Shown here: positions 1-6,484 of the stretch, in pieces
Numbering within the stretch: position 1 is the first letter of the stretch
How the letters are laid out: each line of letters opens with the position of its first letter
DNA from: an uncultured Clostridia bacterium
GTDB lineage: Bacteria; Bacillota; Clostridia; Oscillospirales; CAG-272
DNA: 12,539 nt
Assembly: GCA_947627815.1 (NCBI GenBank)
Contig: CANQXN010000040.1
Location: 1-12,539 of the forward strand
Direction: 5' to 3'
Translations under genes and position numbers: made by a program
The notes under the pieces: generated by a model
The model's database searches: none
Seen by the model: only the letters and a program-made list of their open reading frames with translations
What the model was told of the DNA's origin: nothing

Positions 1-261
1 CTTCAAAAGCCGTTCTTCCTCGACCGAGGCGAGCGCGGGAATGTCCGGCAGTTCGCGGATAAATCGCAGATAATAGGGGGTCGCGGCCTCAATGCGCGTC
101 TGTTGGAGCATGATTTCCGAAATCCAGACATGATAGGGCGTGGGATCTTCCCGCCAAGGCATACTTTTTTTATGCCGGCTGTACCAGTCGATTAACAGGG
201 GGATCGCTTGTTGTAAAAGCGGGCCGTCCGACCCGTTCTGCTTGTCTGTCGGCCTTGCCAT
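1..261 (-). CDS. mutY: A/G-specific adenine glycosylase MutY, N-terminal part (runs off left edge)
   Basis: The minus-strand reading frame gives 87 residues before the window ends. Residues 26-60 carry the MutY N-terminal signature: a WYSRHKKSMPWR block, then TPYHVWISEIMLQQTRIEAA. The SEIMLQQT element holds the conserved glutamate (Glu49) that corresponds to catalytic Glu37 of E. coli MutY. MutY removes adenine paired with 8-oxoguanine in the base-excision (GO) repair pathway. The missing part should contain the helix-hairpin-helix, the iron-sulfur cluster cysteines and the C-terminal NUDIX-like recognition domain. The ATG at 261-259 is preceded by an excellent AGGAGGTGA site about 4 bases away, which fixes the start. 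The start of about 20 residues before the catalytic domain is slightly longer than in E. coli. It is transcribed alone from its own promoter, after the terminator of the upstream threonine operon. Confidence 0.93.
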   Translation of the reverse strand, partial: MARPTDKQNGSDGPLLQQAIPLLIDWYSRHKKSMPWREDPTPYHVWISEIMLQQTRIEAATPYYLRFIRELPDIPALASVEEERLLK

Positions 262-289
262 ACCGTCACCTCCTGTCAAATTCCTTCCC

Positions 290-318
290 ATTGTATCATG
301 TTTTCTACCGTTTTGCAA
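290..318 (-). promoter_or_regulatory. Promoter of mutY
   Basis: Reading the minus strand, TTGCAA (318-313) and TACAAT (295-290) are separated by 17 bases. The -10 is preceded by TGA, giving an extended TGnTACAAT. It lies just upstream of the mutY ribosome binding site and just downstream of the operon terminator at 356-383, as expected for a sigma-A promoter. Confidence 0.75.
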
Positions 319-355
319 GAGTTTTAAAAAAAATACGCCTTGTATTTTTTAAAAG

Positions 356-383
356 AAACCGCCGCGACAAATCGCGGCGGTTT
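356..383 (-). terminator. Terminator of the tdh-kbl-aldo/keto reductase operon
   Basis: A perfect 12-bp inverted repeat, AAACCGCCGCGA (356-367) with TCGCGGCGGTTT (372-383), encloses a 4-base loop. On the minus strand it is followed by TTTCTTTT, giving an intrinsic terminator about 77 bases after the aldo/keto reductase stop. It separates the operon from mutY, which has its own promoter immediately downstream. Confidence 0.88.
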
Positions 384-460
384 TCCTTAAATGTTTTATT
401 CCCGCCCGTCTCTGCCCAAACCCGCGCCTGAAACGGTCGCCGATTCTGACAGGGGAAATC

Positions 461-1417
461 TCAGGAACAGGATAGAACTTCCATGGCGGCCGCAAGGTCC
501 AAAAGCTGCGATTGGGCGCTGATGCCGACAATGGGAATGAGCGGAAAAGGCGCGCTCTTTACCAGCGCCACAAGCGAAAGCGCCTGCACCGAAAGGCCGG
601 TCTTTTCCGATTGCAAGATCAAGTCTTGCAGCATGGCTTCGTTAGCCGGATTGTCATAAGCGGCCGAAAGCGAGGGATCGATCTTTCGTCCCGCCGCGCG
701 TTTGGCAAAATAGCCCCGCGCCGTGGATTGGTAAGGAATCAGGGGCAGCCCGCTGGCCTCATGATAAGCCCACTCTTCCCTGTCGCAGATGACAAGCGTG
801 GGATCGGGATTGGTATTTTGCCCGGGGGTAAGCGCCGCGAGGCTGTATTGATTGGAAAGCACGATAAAAGGAGAGACCGCGTGGGCGGCCGCGTATGCCG
901 CCGCCTCTTGCATTCGTTTTATCGTAAAATTGGAGGCCGCGAGAAAACGCAGTTTTCCCGCTTTGACAAAGCCGGTCAGCCATTCGAGCAATACTCCGAC
1001 CGGTAGATCGGGGTCGTCTCTGTGGAGATAATAGAGATCGATGGCCTCCCCGCCCAAGGCGGCAAGGCTGGTTTCGATGTCGTGGGTCAGCGCCGGAAGC
1101 GTCAGCCGCTTTTCCCGGGTGATGAGGTCATAATGCCCGCCTTTGGTGGCGATGATCATGTCTTTGTGCGGATTTTGTTTTCTCCAGCGCCCCAAAAGCT
1201 GTTCGCTGATATTCTCGCCCACCGGCAGCCACCGGCCGTAGACATTGGCGGTATCTAAAAAGCGGCCGCCCATGTCCCAAAAAGCATCGAGCTGGTAAAA
1301 GAAGTCTTTTTCCCGCAGCGTGTCCCCGGCCTGCGCCGTTCCGAGGCAGAGAGGACTTACCGCAAGATCGGACCCCGGCAAGAGGATTCTGCCTTTTTCG
1401 GCATCTTTACAGCACAT
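461..1417 (-). CDS. Aldo/keto reductase, third gene of the threonine-degradation operon
   Basis: The 318-residue protein has the usual length of an AKR-superfamily (beta/alpha)8 barrel oxidoreductase, a soluble NAD(P)H-dependent carbonyl reductase. The catalytic tetrad is visible: Asp55 and Tyr60 in FLDTANVYGRW, Lys92 in IIATKGGH and His132 in LYYLHRDD. The pattern ATKGGH followed by DLYYLHRDD resembles the sugar/aldehyde-type bacterial AKRs rather than the classic 2,5-diketogluconate reductases. The start at 1417 lies only 6 bases after the kbl stop and has no clear Shine-Dalgarno sequence. It is the only in-frame ATG before residue 49, so translation is probably coupled to kbl. Being last in an operon with tdh and kbl, it may reduce carbonyl by-products of that pathway such as methylglyoxal; this is inference from context, and the substrate cannot be read from the sequence. 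Confidence 0.88.
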   Translation of the reverse strand: MCCKDAEKGRILLPGSDLAVSPLCLGTAQAGDTLREKDFFYQLDAFWDMGGRFLDTANVYGRWLPVGENISEQLLGRWRKQNPHKDMIIATKGGHYDLITREKRLTLPALTHDIETSLAALGGEAIDLYYLHRDDPDLPVGVLLEWLTGFVKAGKLRFLAASNFTIKRMQEAAAYAAAHAVSPFIVLSNQYSLAALTPGQNTNPDPTLVICDREEWAYHEASGLPLIPYQSTARGYFAKRAAGRKIDPSLSAAYDNPANEAMLQDLILQSEKTGLSVQALSLVALVKSAPFPLIPIVGISAQSQLLDLAAAMEVLSCS

Positions 1418-1423
1418 TGCGGT

Positions 1424-2617
1424 TTATTGTTTCATGGCGTCGCGCACTTCGATGAAGGCGTCCACCACGCGTTTCAATTCTTCCTTGCTGTGGGCGGCCG
1501 AAACCTGCGTGCGGATACGGGCGCGGCCTTTTGGCACCACAGGATAGGAGAACGCCACCACATAAATGCCTTTTTCCATCATGCGTTTTGCCATTTCCAC
1601 GGCGGTATGCTCATCATACAGCATGATCGGAACGATCGGATGTACGCTGTCGATGATATCAAAGCCCGCTTCTTTCAAAAGGCCGCGATAATAGACCGTA
1701 TTTTCCTCGAGTTTATCGCGCAGGGCGGTAGAGGAAGAAAGCATATCGATCAGCTTCAGCGTGGAAGCGGCGATCGCGGGCGCCAGCGAATTGGAGAAAA
1801 GATAGGGGCGGCTGCGCTGACGCAAAAGATCGACGATTTCTTTGCGTCCCGAGGTAAAGCCGCCGGAAGCGCCTCCCAACGCTTTCCCGAAGGTGGAAGT
1901 GATGATATCCACCCTGCCCTGCACGCCGCAATATTCCGCCGTTCCCTTGCCGTGAGCGCCGACAAAACCGGTGGCATGGCTGTCGTCCACCATGACAAGC
2001 GCCCCGTAACGCGCCGCCAAATCGCAGATGCCGTTCAGATCGGCAATGATGCCGTCCATGGAAAAGACGCCGTCGGTGGCAATCAGCTTGATGCGGGCGC
2101 CTTTTTCGTCCGCCTCCCGGAGCTTGGCCTCGAGGTCGGCCATGTTGTTGTTTTTGTAACGATACCGTGCCGCCTTGCAAAGCCGCACGCCGTCAATGAT
2201 GCTGGCGTGGTTCAGTTCGTCCGAGATCACGGCGTCCTCCGCCGTGAGAATCGTTTCAAACAGCCCGCCGTTGGCATCGAAGCAGGAGGAATAAAGAATC
2301 GTATCCTCGGTGCCGAGAAAGGCGGAAATCTTTTCCTCCAGCGCTTTGTGAATATCGAGTGTACCGCAGATAAAGCGCACCGAGGCGCAGCCGTAGCCGC
2401 GACGCCGGTAGCAGTCCACGGCGGCGTCGATCAGTTCCCGCGAATCGGCAAGCCCCAAATAGTTATTGGCGCACATGTTGATCATTTTCTCCCCGTCGGC
2501 CGCCATGATCCTGGCGCTCTGGGGAGAAGCGATCACCCGTTCTCCTTTGAAAAGGCCGTCCGCCTTGATTTGTTCCACTTCTTTGGCATAAAAAGCCAGC
2601 GCTTCTTTTTGATTCAT
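1424..2617 (-). CDS. kbl: Glycine C-acetyltransferase (2-amino-3-ketobutyrate CoA ligase)
   Basis: The 397-residue protein matches the length and motifs of KBL, a PLP-dependent alpha-oxoamine synthase. It cleaves 2-amino-3-oxobutyrate with CoA to glycine and acetyl-CoA, the second step of threonine degradation. Visible elements are NNYLGLADS near residues 51-59, YSSCFDANGG near 109-118, DELNHASIIDG near 133-143 (substrate and PLP contacts), VDDSHATGFVG at 210-220 (PLP-binding Asp and His) and the Schiff-base lysine Lys245 in TSTFGKALGG. The adjacent tdh separates this gene from related enzymes such as BioF or HemA, which share the fold. The start at 2617 follows a purine-rich GGAAGG/GAGGAAGA stretch. 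The gap to tdh is 27 bases, so the two are co-transcribed. Confidence 0.95.
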   Translation of the reverse strand: MNQKEALAFYAKEVEQIKADGLFKGERVIASPQSARIMAADGEKMINMCANNYLGLADSRELIDAAVDCYRRRGYGCASVRFICGTLDIHKALEEKISAFLGTEDTILYSSCFDANGGLFETILTAEDAVISDELNHASIIDGVRLCKAARYRYKNNNMADLEAKLREADEKGARIKLIATDGVFSMDGIIADLNGICDLAARYGALVMVDDSHATGFVGAHGKGTAEYCGVQGRVDIITSTFGKALGGASGGFTSGRKEIVDLLRQRSRPYLFSNSLAPAIAASTLKLIDMLSSSTALRDKLEENTVYYRGLLKEAGFDIIDSVHPIVPIMLYDEHTAVEMAKRMMEKGIYVVAFSYPVVPKGRARIRTQVSAAHSKEELKRVVDAFIEVRDAMKQ

Positions 2618-2644
2618 TCTTCCTCTTCCTTCCTTTCTTTCGTT

Positions 2645-3691
2645 TCAGGAGAGTTTGGTCCAGTCAAGGATCACTTTGCCGGCGCGGCCGCTGTTCATGG
2701 CGTCGAATCCTTTTTGGAAGTCTCTCACATCGAAGCGGTGCGTAATGATGGGATCGAGTTTGAAGCCGCCATGGAGCATGGCGCCCATCTTATACCAGGT
2801 TTCAAACATTTCCCTGCCGTAGATGCCCTTGATCTGCAGGCCGTTCCAGATGATCGTATTCAGGGGGATCTCGGTCATATTGCGATCCTGAATCCCCAAA
2901 AGCGCGATGCGCCCGCCGTTTTCCATGGCGCCGATCAGTTGATTTAACGCCTTGGCGTTGCCCGACATCTCCATGCCCACATCAAAACCTTCCATAATGC
3001 CGAGCGAACGCATGACCGAGGTAAGATCCTCCCGGGCGGTATTCACGGCGGCGGTAACGCCGAACTCTCTCGCCAATTCCAAGCGATAATCGTTGACATC
3101 GGTGATGACCACATTGCGCGCGCCGCAGAAGCGGGCAATGCCCGCCGCCATAATGCCGATGGGGCCTGCGCCGGTCACCAGCACATCCTCGCCCACCGTC
3201 GAGAAGGAAAGCGCCGTATGCGTCGCGTTGCCGAAGGGGTCAAAAATGGCGTAGAGATCATCCGGGATAGCGGGGTCGCAGGGGAAAACATTGACGGCGG
3301 GGATCACGAGATACTCGGCAAAAGCGCCGTCCCGGTTGACGCCCACCCCTTGCGTATGCCGGCAGAGATGTCCCTTGCCCGCGCGGCAGTTGCGGCAGTG
3401 GCCGCAGACGATATGCCCTTCGCCGGTCACGCGCTGTCCTATAGAAAGACCGGTCACATTGTCGCCCATTGCCACGATTTCGCCCACATATTCGTGGCCG
3501 ATGGTCATGGGCGTGTGAATGGTATTCTGCGCCCATTCGTTCCAATTGTATATATGTACATCGGTGCCGCAGATGGCGGTCTTTTTGATTTTGATCTTCA
3601 CATCGCCAGGCCCGACTTCGGGAATCGGCACCTCGCGCATCCAAAGCCCCACTTCCGGCTTTTCCTTGACCAGGGCTATCATTGTGTCCAT
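2645..3691 (-). CDS. tdh: L-threonine 3-dehydrogenase
   Basis: This zinc-dependent medium-chain dehydrogenase oxidises L-threonine to 2-amino-3-oxobutyrate with NAD+. I chose the ATG at 3691 (348 residues; E. coli Tdh has 341) because AGAGGAG lies 8 bases upstream. The longer frame back to 3739 adds 16 residues with no site. From this start, catalytic zinc ligands are Cys41 (AICGTDVHIYNW) and His66-Glu67 (TIGHEYVGE). The structural zinc lobe has Cys96, Cys99, Cys102 and Cys110. The NAD-binding Rossmann loop is VTGAGPIG near 172-179. CGTDVHIYNW is characteristic of threonine dehydrogenases among MDR enzymes, and the following kbl confirms the assignment. It is the first gene of the operon, with its own promoter in the divergent region shared with the phosphatase gene. 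Confidence 0.95.
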   Translation of the reverse strand: MDTMIALVKEKPEVGLWMREVPIPEVGPGDVKIKIKKTAICGTDVHIYNWNEWAQNTIHTPMTIGHEYVGEIVAMGDNVTGLSIGQRVTGEGHIVCGHCRNCRAGKGHLCRHTQGVGVNRDGAFAEYLVIPAVNVFPCDPAIPDDLYAIFDPFGNATHTALSFSTVGEDVLVTGAGPIGIMAAGIARFCGARNVVITDVNDYRLELAREFGVTAAVNTAREDLTSVMRSLGIMEGFDVGMEMSGNAKALNQLIGAMENGGRIALLGIQDRNMTEIPLNTIIWNGLQIKGIYGREMFETWYKMGAMLHGGFKLDPIITHRFDVRDFQKGFDAMNSGRAGKVILDWTKLS

Positions 3692-3752
3692 AACAAACGC
3701 TCCTCTCACTGTCTGCGCGCCGGCGTATACCGGCCGCATATTTCTATATTAT

Positions 3753-3781
3753 ATTGTAATCCCAACAGAAAAAAAATTCAA
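3753..3781 (-). promoter_or_regulatory. Promoter of the tdh-kbl-aldo/keto reductase operon
   Basis: On the minus strand TTGAAT (3781-3776) and TACAAT (3758-3753) are 17 bases apart. An overlapping alternative -10, TATAAT at 3753-3748, has only a poly-T match at -35. The leader to the tdh ATG is about 55-60 bases. I see no clear riboswitch or operator in it. Confidence 0.65.
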
Positions 3782-3851
3782 GTAGAAAAACCGGGTTTCA
3801 TAAGTATTTTTTCTTGATTTTTCTTTCGCGTTTCTTTTTTATGACAGGCTC

Positions 3852-3880
3852 TTGACAGATCGGAAGGGGACGGATATAAT
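3852..3880 (+). promoter_or_regulatory. Consensus promoter of the HAD phosphatase gene
   Basis: TTGACA (3852-3857), a 17-base spacer and TATAAT (3875-3880) form a perfect sigma-A promoter 37 bases before the ATG of the phosphatase gene. It is divergent from the tdh promoter about 70 bases away. Confidence 0.88.
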
Positions 3881-3916
3881 ACCATTACAGAACATCCTGC
3901 CCTTTAGGGGGTTCAT

Positions 3917-4567
3917 ATGAAATATCAAGCGGTTCTTTTTGATCTTGACGGCACATTACTCAACACGCTGGACGACCTGCGGGCGGCGGTCAACGCGGCT
4001 CTTGCGGCATACGGCTATCCTTCGCGCGCTTTGGAGGAAGTGCGCCGCTTTGTCGGCAACGGCGTGGGGAAACTTGTCGAACGCGCCCTGCCGGGTGGTC
4101 TTGCCAATCCCGATTTCCCCAATGTTTTTTCCGCTTTTCTCTCCTATTACAAGAGTCACGCAACCGATCTCACACTTCCCTATCCCGGGATTTTGCCCCT
4201 TCTGAACCGGCTCAAGGCCGACGGCATCGCGCTTGGCATGATCTCCAACAAAACCGACGACGCGGTACAGCTCCTCGCCGACCGGTTTTTCCCGGGGCTT
4301 TTTTCGGTCGTGTGCGGAGAATATCCCGGTCTTGCGCGCAAACCGGCGCCCGACATGGTGCTATACGCCATGCGCACCCTGCAATGCCCGCCGGAACGCT
4401 GCGCCTATGTCGGAGACTCGGAAACCGACCTTCTCACCGCGAAAAACGCCAAAATCCCCTGCTATTCGGTCACCTGGGGGTTCCGGAGCCGCGCGGAGCT
4501 TTTGGCCGCCTCCGCCGTTTGCCTTATCGATACGCCCGAGGCGCTTTTGCACCATCTCGAACAGTAA
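3917..4567 (+). CDS. gph: HAD-superfamily phosphatase, phosphoglycolate phosphatase-like
   Basis: The 216-residue protein is a subfamily IA haloacid-dehalogenase-type phosphohydrolase of Gph/PgpP size. All four HAD motifs are present: motif I FDLDGTLL with nucleophile Asp9 and acid/base Asp11, motif II Ser110-Asn-Lys in MISNKT, motif III Lys142 in RKPAPD, and motif IV GDSETD at 166-171 with the Mg-binding acidic pair. Residues about 15-85 form the helical cap. Likely activity is hydrolysis of small phosphate esters such as 2-phosphoglycolate; HAD substrates are poorly predicted by sequence, so the gene symbol is a best guess. A strong AGGGGG site precedes the ATG, giving an unambiguous start. 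It is monocistronic, with its own consensus promoter and a terminator directly after the stop. Confidence 0.85.
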   Translation: MKYQAVLFDLDGTLLNTLDDLRAAVNAALAAYGYPSRALEEVRRFVGNGVGKLVERALPGGLANPDFPNVFSAFLSYYKSHATDLTLPYPGILPLLNRLKADGIALGMISNKTDDAVQLLADRFFPGLFSVVCGEYPGLARKPAPDMVLYAMRTLQCPPERCAYVGDSETDLLTAKNAKIPCYSVTWGFRSRAELLAASAVCLIDTPEALLHHLEQ

Positions 4568-4601
4568 AAAAGCGTCGGGAAAAAATCCCGACGCTTTTTT
4601 T
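4566..4601. terminator. Bidirectional terminator between convergent gph and the ABC exporter operon
   Basis: GCGTCGGGA (4572-4580) pairs with TCCCGACGC (4586-4594) around a 5-base A loop, flanked by A6 on the left and T7 on the right. It works in both directions. It starts within the last bases of gph and lies about 40 bases after the exporter stop codon on the other strand. Confidence 0.92.
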
Positions 4602-4621
4602 GCACCCTTTATGAAATACCG

Positions 4622-4667
4622 TCGGGATAGAAGCCGGCATCAGGCCTCGTCGGCTTCCTTATCCCGA
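4622..4667. repeat. Long inverted repeat enclosing the stop codon of the downstream exporter gene
   Basis: TCGGGATA (4622-4629) and GAAGCCG (4630-4636) pair with CGGCTTC (4651-4657) and TATCCCGA (4660-4667). This gives 15 base pairs with one 2-base bulge and a 14-base loop. The exporter's TGA (4642-4640 on the minus strand) sits in the loop. The outer arm CGTCGGGA at 4620-4627 is also a direct repeat of the terminator arm at 4573-4580, so it could pair with 4586-4593 instead. Confidence 0.75.
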
Positions 4668-6484
4668 TATTTTTCGGCCTGCAAGGTGAACATTTCGTCA
4701 TATTTGCCGCCCAACGCCATCAGTTCTTCATGGCTCCCTTGCTCGGCAAGACAGCCGTTTGCAAACAGATAAATGCGATCCGCCATGCGGGTGGTCGAGA
4801 GCCTGTGCGAGATAAAAATCACCGTGCGCCCGTCCTGGGAAGCTCCGTCCAAAATGGTGTGGTTGAGTTGATATTCCGCCATGGGGTCGAGCGCCGAGGA
4901 GGGTTCGTCCATGATGATAAGTTCGTAGGGCTTTGCAAAAATGCGGGCGATGGCGACCTTCTGACTTTCGCCGCCCGAGAGATTGACGCCGTCTTCGCAA
5001 AATTCTTTCGTCAGTTCGGTGTCGACGCCATGGGGCAGTTTTGCCAGTTCTTCGCCAAAGGTGGCCTGCGCGAGCGCCTCTTTCACGCGTTCCGCCGTCG
5101 CCTCTTCGCCGTCATAGGGGCCGTGCAGAACATTTTCGGCAAGCGAGGCGGCAAAGATCTTGAAATCCTGAAATACCGTGCCGATTTTCTCGCGGTAGGC
5201 TTCGAGCTTCAGCGTGCGGATGTCCTCGCCGTTATAGAGAATACGCCCGGACGACGGATCGTAAAGCCGCATGATGAGCTTTGTCAGCGTGGTTTTGCCC
5301 GCGCCGTTGTAGCCGACAAGCGCGACGCGCTCCCCCTTTTCAACGCGGAAGTTAATGTGCGACAGCACTTCTTTTTCCTCGCCGAAGGGATAAGCGAAGC
5401 TCACATCCTCAAAGACGAGCGATTCAAATTCGCCCGGCTCTTTGTCGCCGCTCCGAATGGCCGGCTCTTTGTTCAGAAAGGTGAGATATTTTTCAAAATA
5501 GAGCGACTGCTCGGGGAATTTTTTCAGGCGTTCCATGAGATTGTAGATCAGCCAACGCACCTGCCAGAGCGAGGTCACCATGCCGGCAAAGCCGCCGAGC
5601 GCCACCTCGCCCCGGATCAGAAAGAGGAAAGAAACGGCCCCGATGGCGATGGGCAGAACGCTGTCGATAAGGCTCCAGAAAACATCAAACGGCAGGATTT
5701 TTTTGCGGAATTTCACCCGCGTCTTTACCAGCTCATCCACATTCTCTTCATACATGGCGACAAGATTTTCGCTGATTCTGCCGGTGCGCATCTCCTTGGC
5801 GCCGTCCGCTAAATGAAACTGCCGGTTGACATAGCTGTTTTTGCGATGCATGGGCTGTTCGGCCAAATTGCCCTTATAATAGAGCTTGTCGATGGCGACA
5901 CCCAAAAAGAAGGACAGGACAGCGAACGCAAAGATCATCAGCGCGATCCAGCCGTTCATCGTAGCCATATAGCTCAAAATAGCCGTGGAAGCCACAAGGC
6001 GGTTGATGATTTTGCCGATGCCTTCGGTCAGTTCCCACGCCTTGTTTCTCGCCTGATCCATGGCGAAGACATAGTCGTTGTAGAACGCGGGGTCGTCATA
6101 GCAGGCAAGATCCATCGAGCGGGCTTTTTCGTAGAGATCCTTCTGCATCCGGTACTGCAGTTTCTGGAAGAGCGTGGTGTTGTAGTAGTCCCAATACCAG
6201 GCGTCGAAAAAGTAGGCGATGACATAAAAGACCGCCATGATCCCGATGACGAGCGCAAGGCTTGCAAAGCTGACATCGCTTTTGTCAAGCTCATTGAAAA
6301 GCCGAATGGTAAAAATGGCGACGGCGGCGTTGAGCAGTCCCCACAAAACGCCATCGAGTACCATAAAAAAGGGGTAAGACGGCAGATATTTTGCCACAAG
6401 CCGGAACATTTTCCAGCCATTGGAAAAGACTTTGGCGGGTGACTGCTTCACCTTGTCTTTGTCCTCTTTTTTGTCTTTTTTCAC
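4640..6484 (-). CDS. ABC exporter half-transporter, second subunit of a pair
   Basis: The 614-residue protein is a fused membrane plus ATPase half-exporter (ABC type I exporter fold). It has a lysine-rich N-terminus, hydrophobic membrane segments between about residues 38 and 320, then an ATPase domain from about 355. Walker A is GYNGAGKTT (391-399), the Q-loop is Gln439, the signature is LSGGE (502-506), Walker B with catalytic Glu is IIMDEP (ending near 528) and the switch is His560. The membrane part contains DLACYDDPAFYNDYV near 125-139, nearly identical in its partner. The start is GTG at 6484, overlapping the partner's TGA by 4 bases (GTGA), with AGGAGG 9 bases upstream inside the partner's coding sequence. 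No C39 peptidase domain is present. Probably it pairs with the upstream half-transporter as a heterodimer; the cargo is unknown. Confidence 0.93.
   Translation of the reverse strand: MKKDKKEDKDKVKQSPAKVFSNGWKMFRLVAKYLPSYPFFMVLDGVLWGLLNAAVAIFTIRLFNELDKSDVSFASLALVIGIMAVFYVIAYFFDAWYWDYYNTTLFQKLQYRMQKDLYEKARSMDLACYDDPAFYNDYVFAMDQARNKAWELTEGIGKIINRLVASTAILSYMATMNGWIALMIFAFAVLSFFLGVAIDKLYYKGNLAEQPMHRKNSYVNRQFHLADGAKEMRTGRISENLVAMYEENVDELVKTRVKFRKKILPFDVFWSLIDSVLPIAIGAVSFLFLIRGEVALGGFAGMVTSLWQVRWLIYNLMERLKKFPEQSLYFEKYLTFLNKEPAIRSGDKEPGEFESLVFEDVSFAYPFGEEKEVLSHINFRVEKGERVALVGYNGAGKTTLTKLIMRLYDPSSGRILYNGEDIRTLKLEAYREKIGTVFQDFKIFAASLAENVLHGPYDGEEATAERVKEALAQATFGEELAKLPHGVDTELTKEFCEDGVNLSGGESQKVAIARIFAKPYELIIMDEPSSALDPMAEYQLNHTILDGASQDGRTVIFISHRLSTTRMADRIYLFANGCLAEQGSHEELMALGGKYDEMFTLQAEKYRDKEADEA

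Noticed and set aside
1427..2947. 506-codon open frame on the plus strand
   Set aside because: It lies wholly antisense to kbl and the end of tdh, which have complete family motifs. It has no domain I recognise and a His/Gly/Arg-rich composition typical of the opposite strand of GC-rich genes.
3692..3739. Longer start for tdh (adds 16 residues)
   Set aside because: The upstream ATG has no ribosome binding site, lies only a few bases from the predicted transcription start, and makes the protein longer than the family. ATG 3691 has AGAGGAG at the right distance.
4730..5812. 360-codon plus-strand frame, with others at 5813-6442 and 7348-8238
   Set aside because: All are antisense to the two ABC exporter genes, which have full motifs, correct starts and a 4-base overlap.
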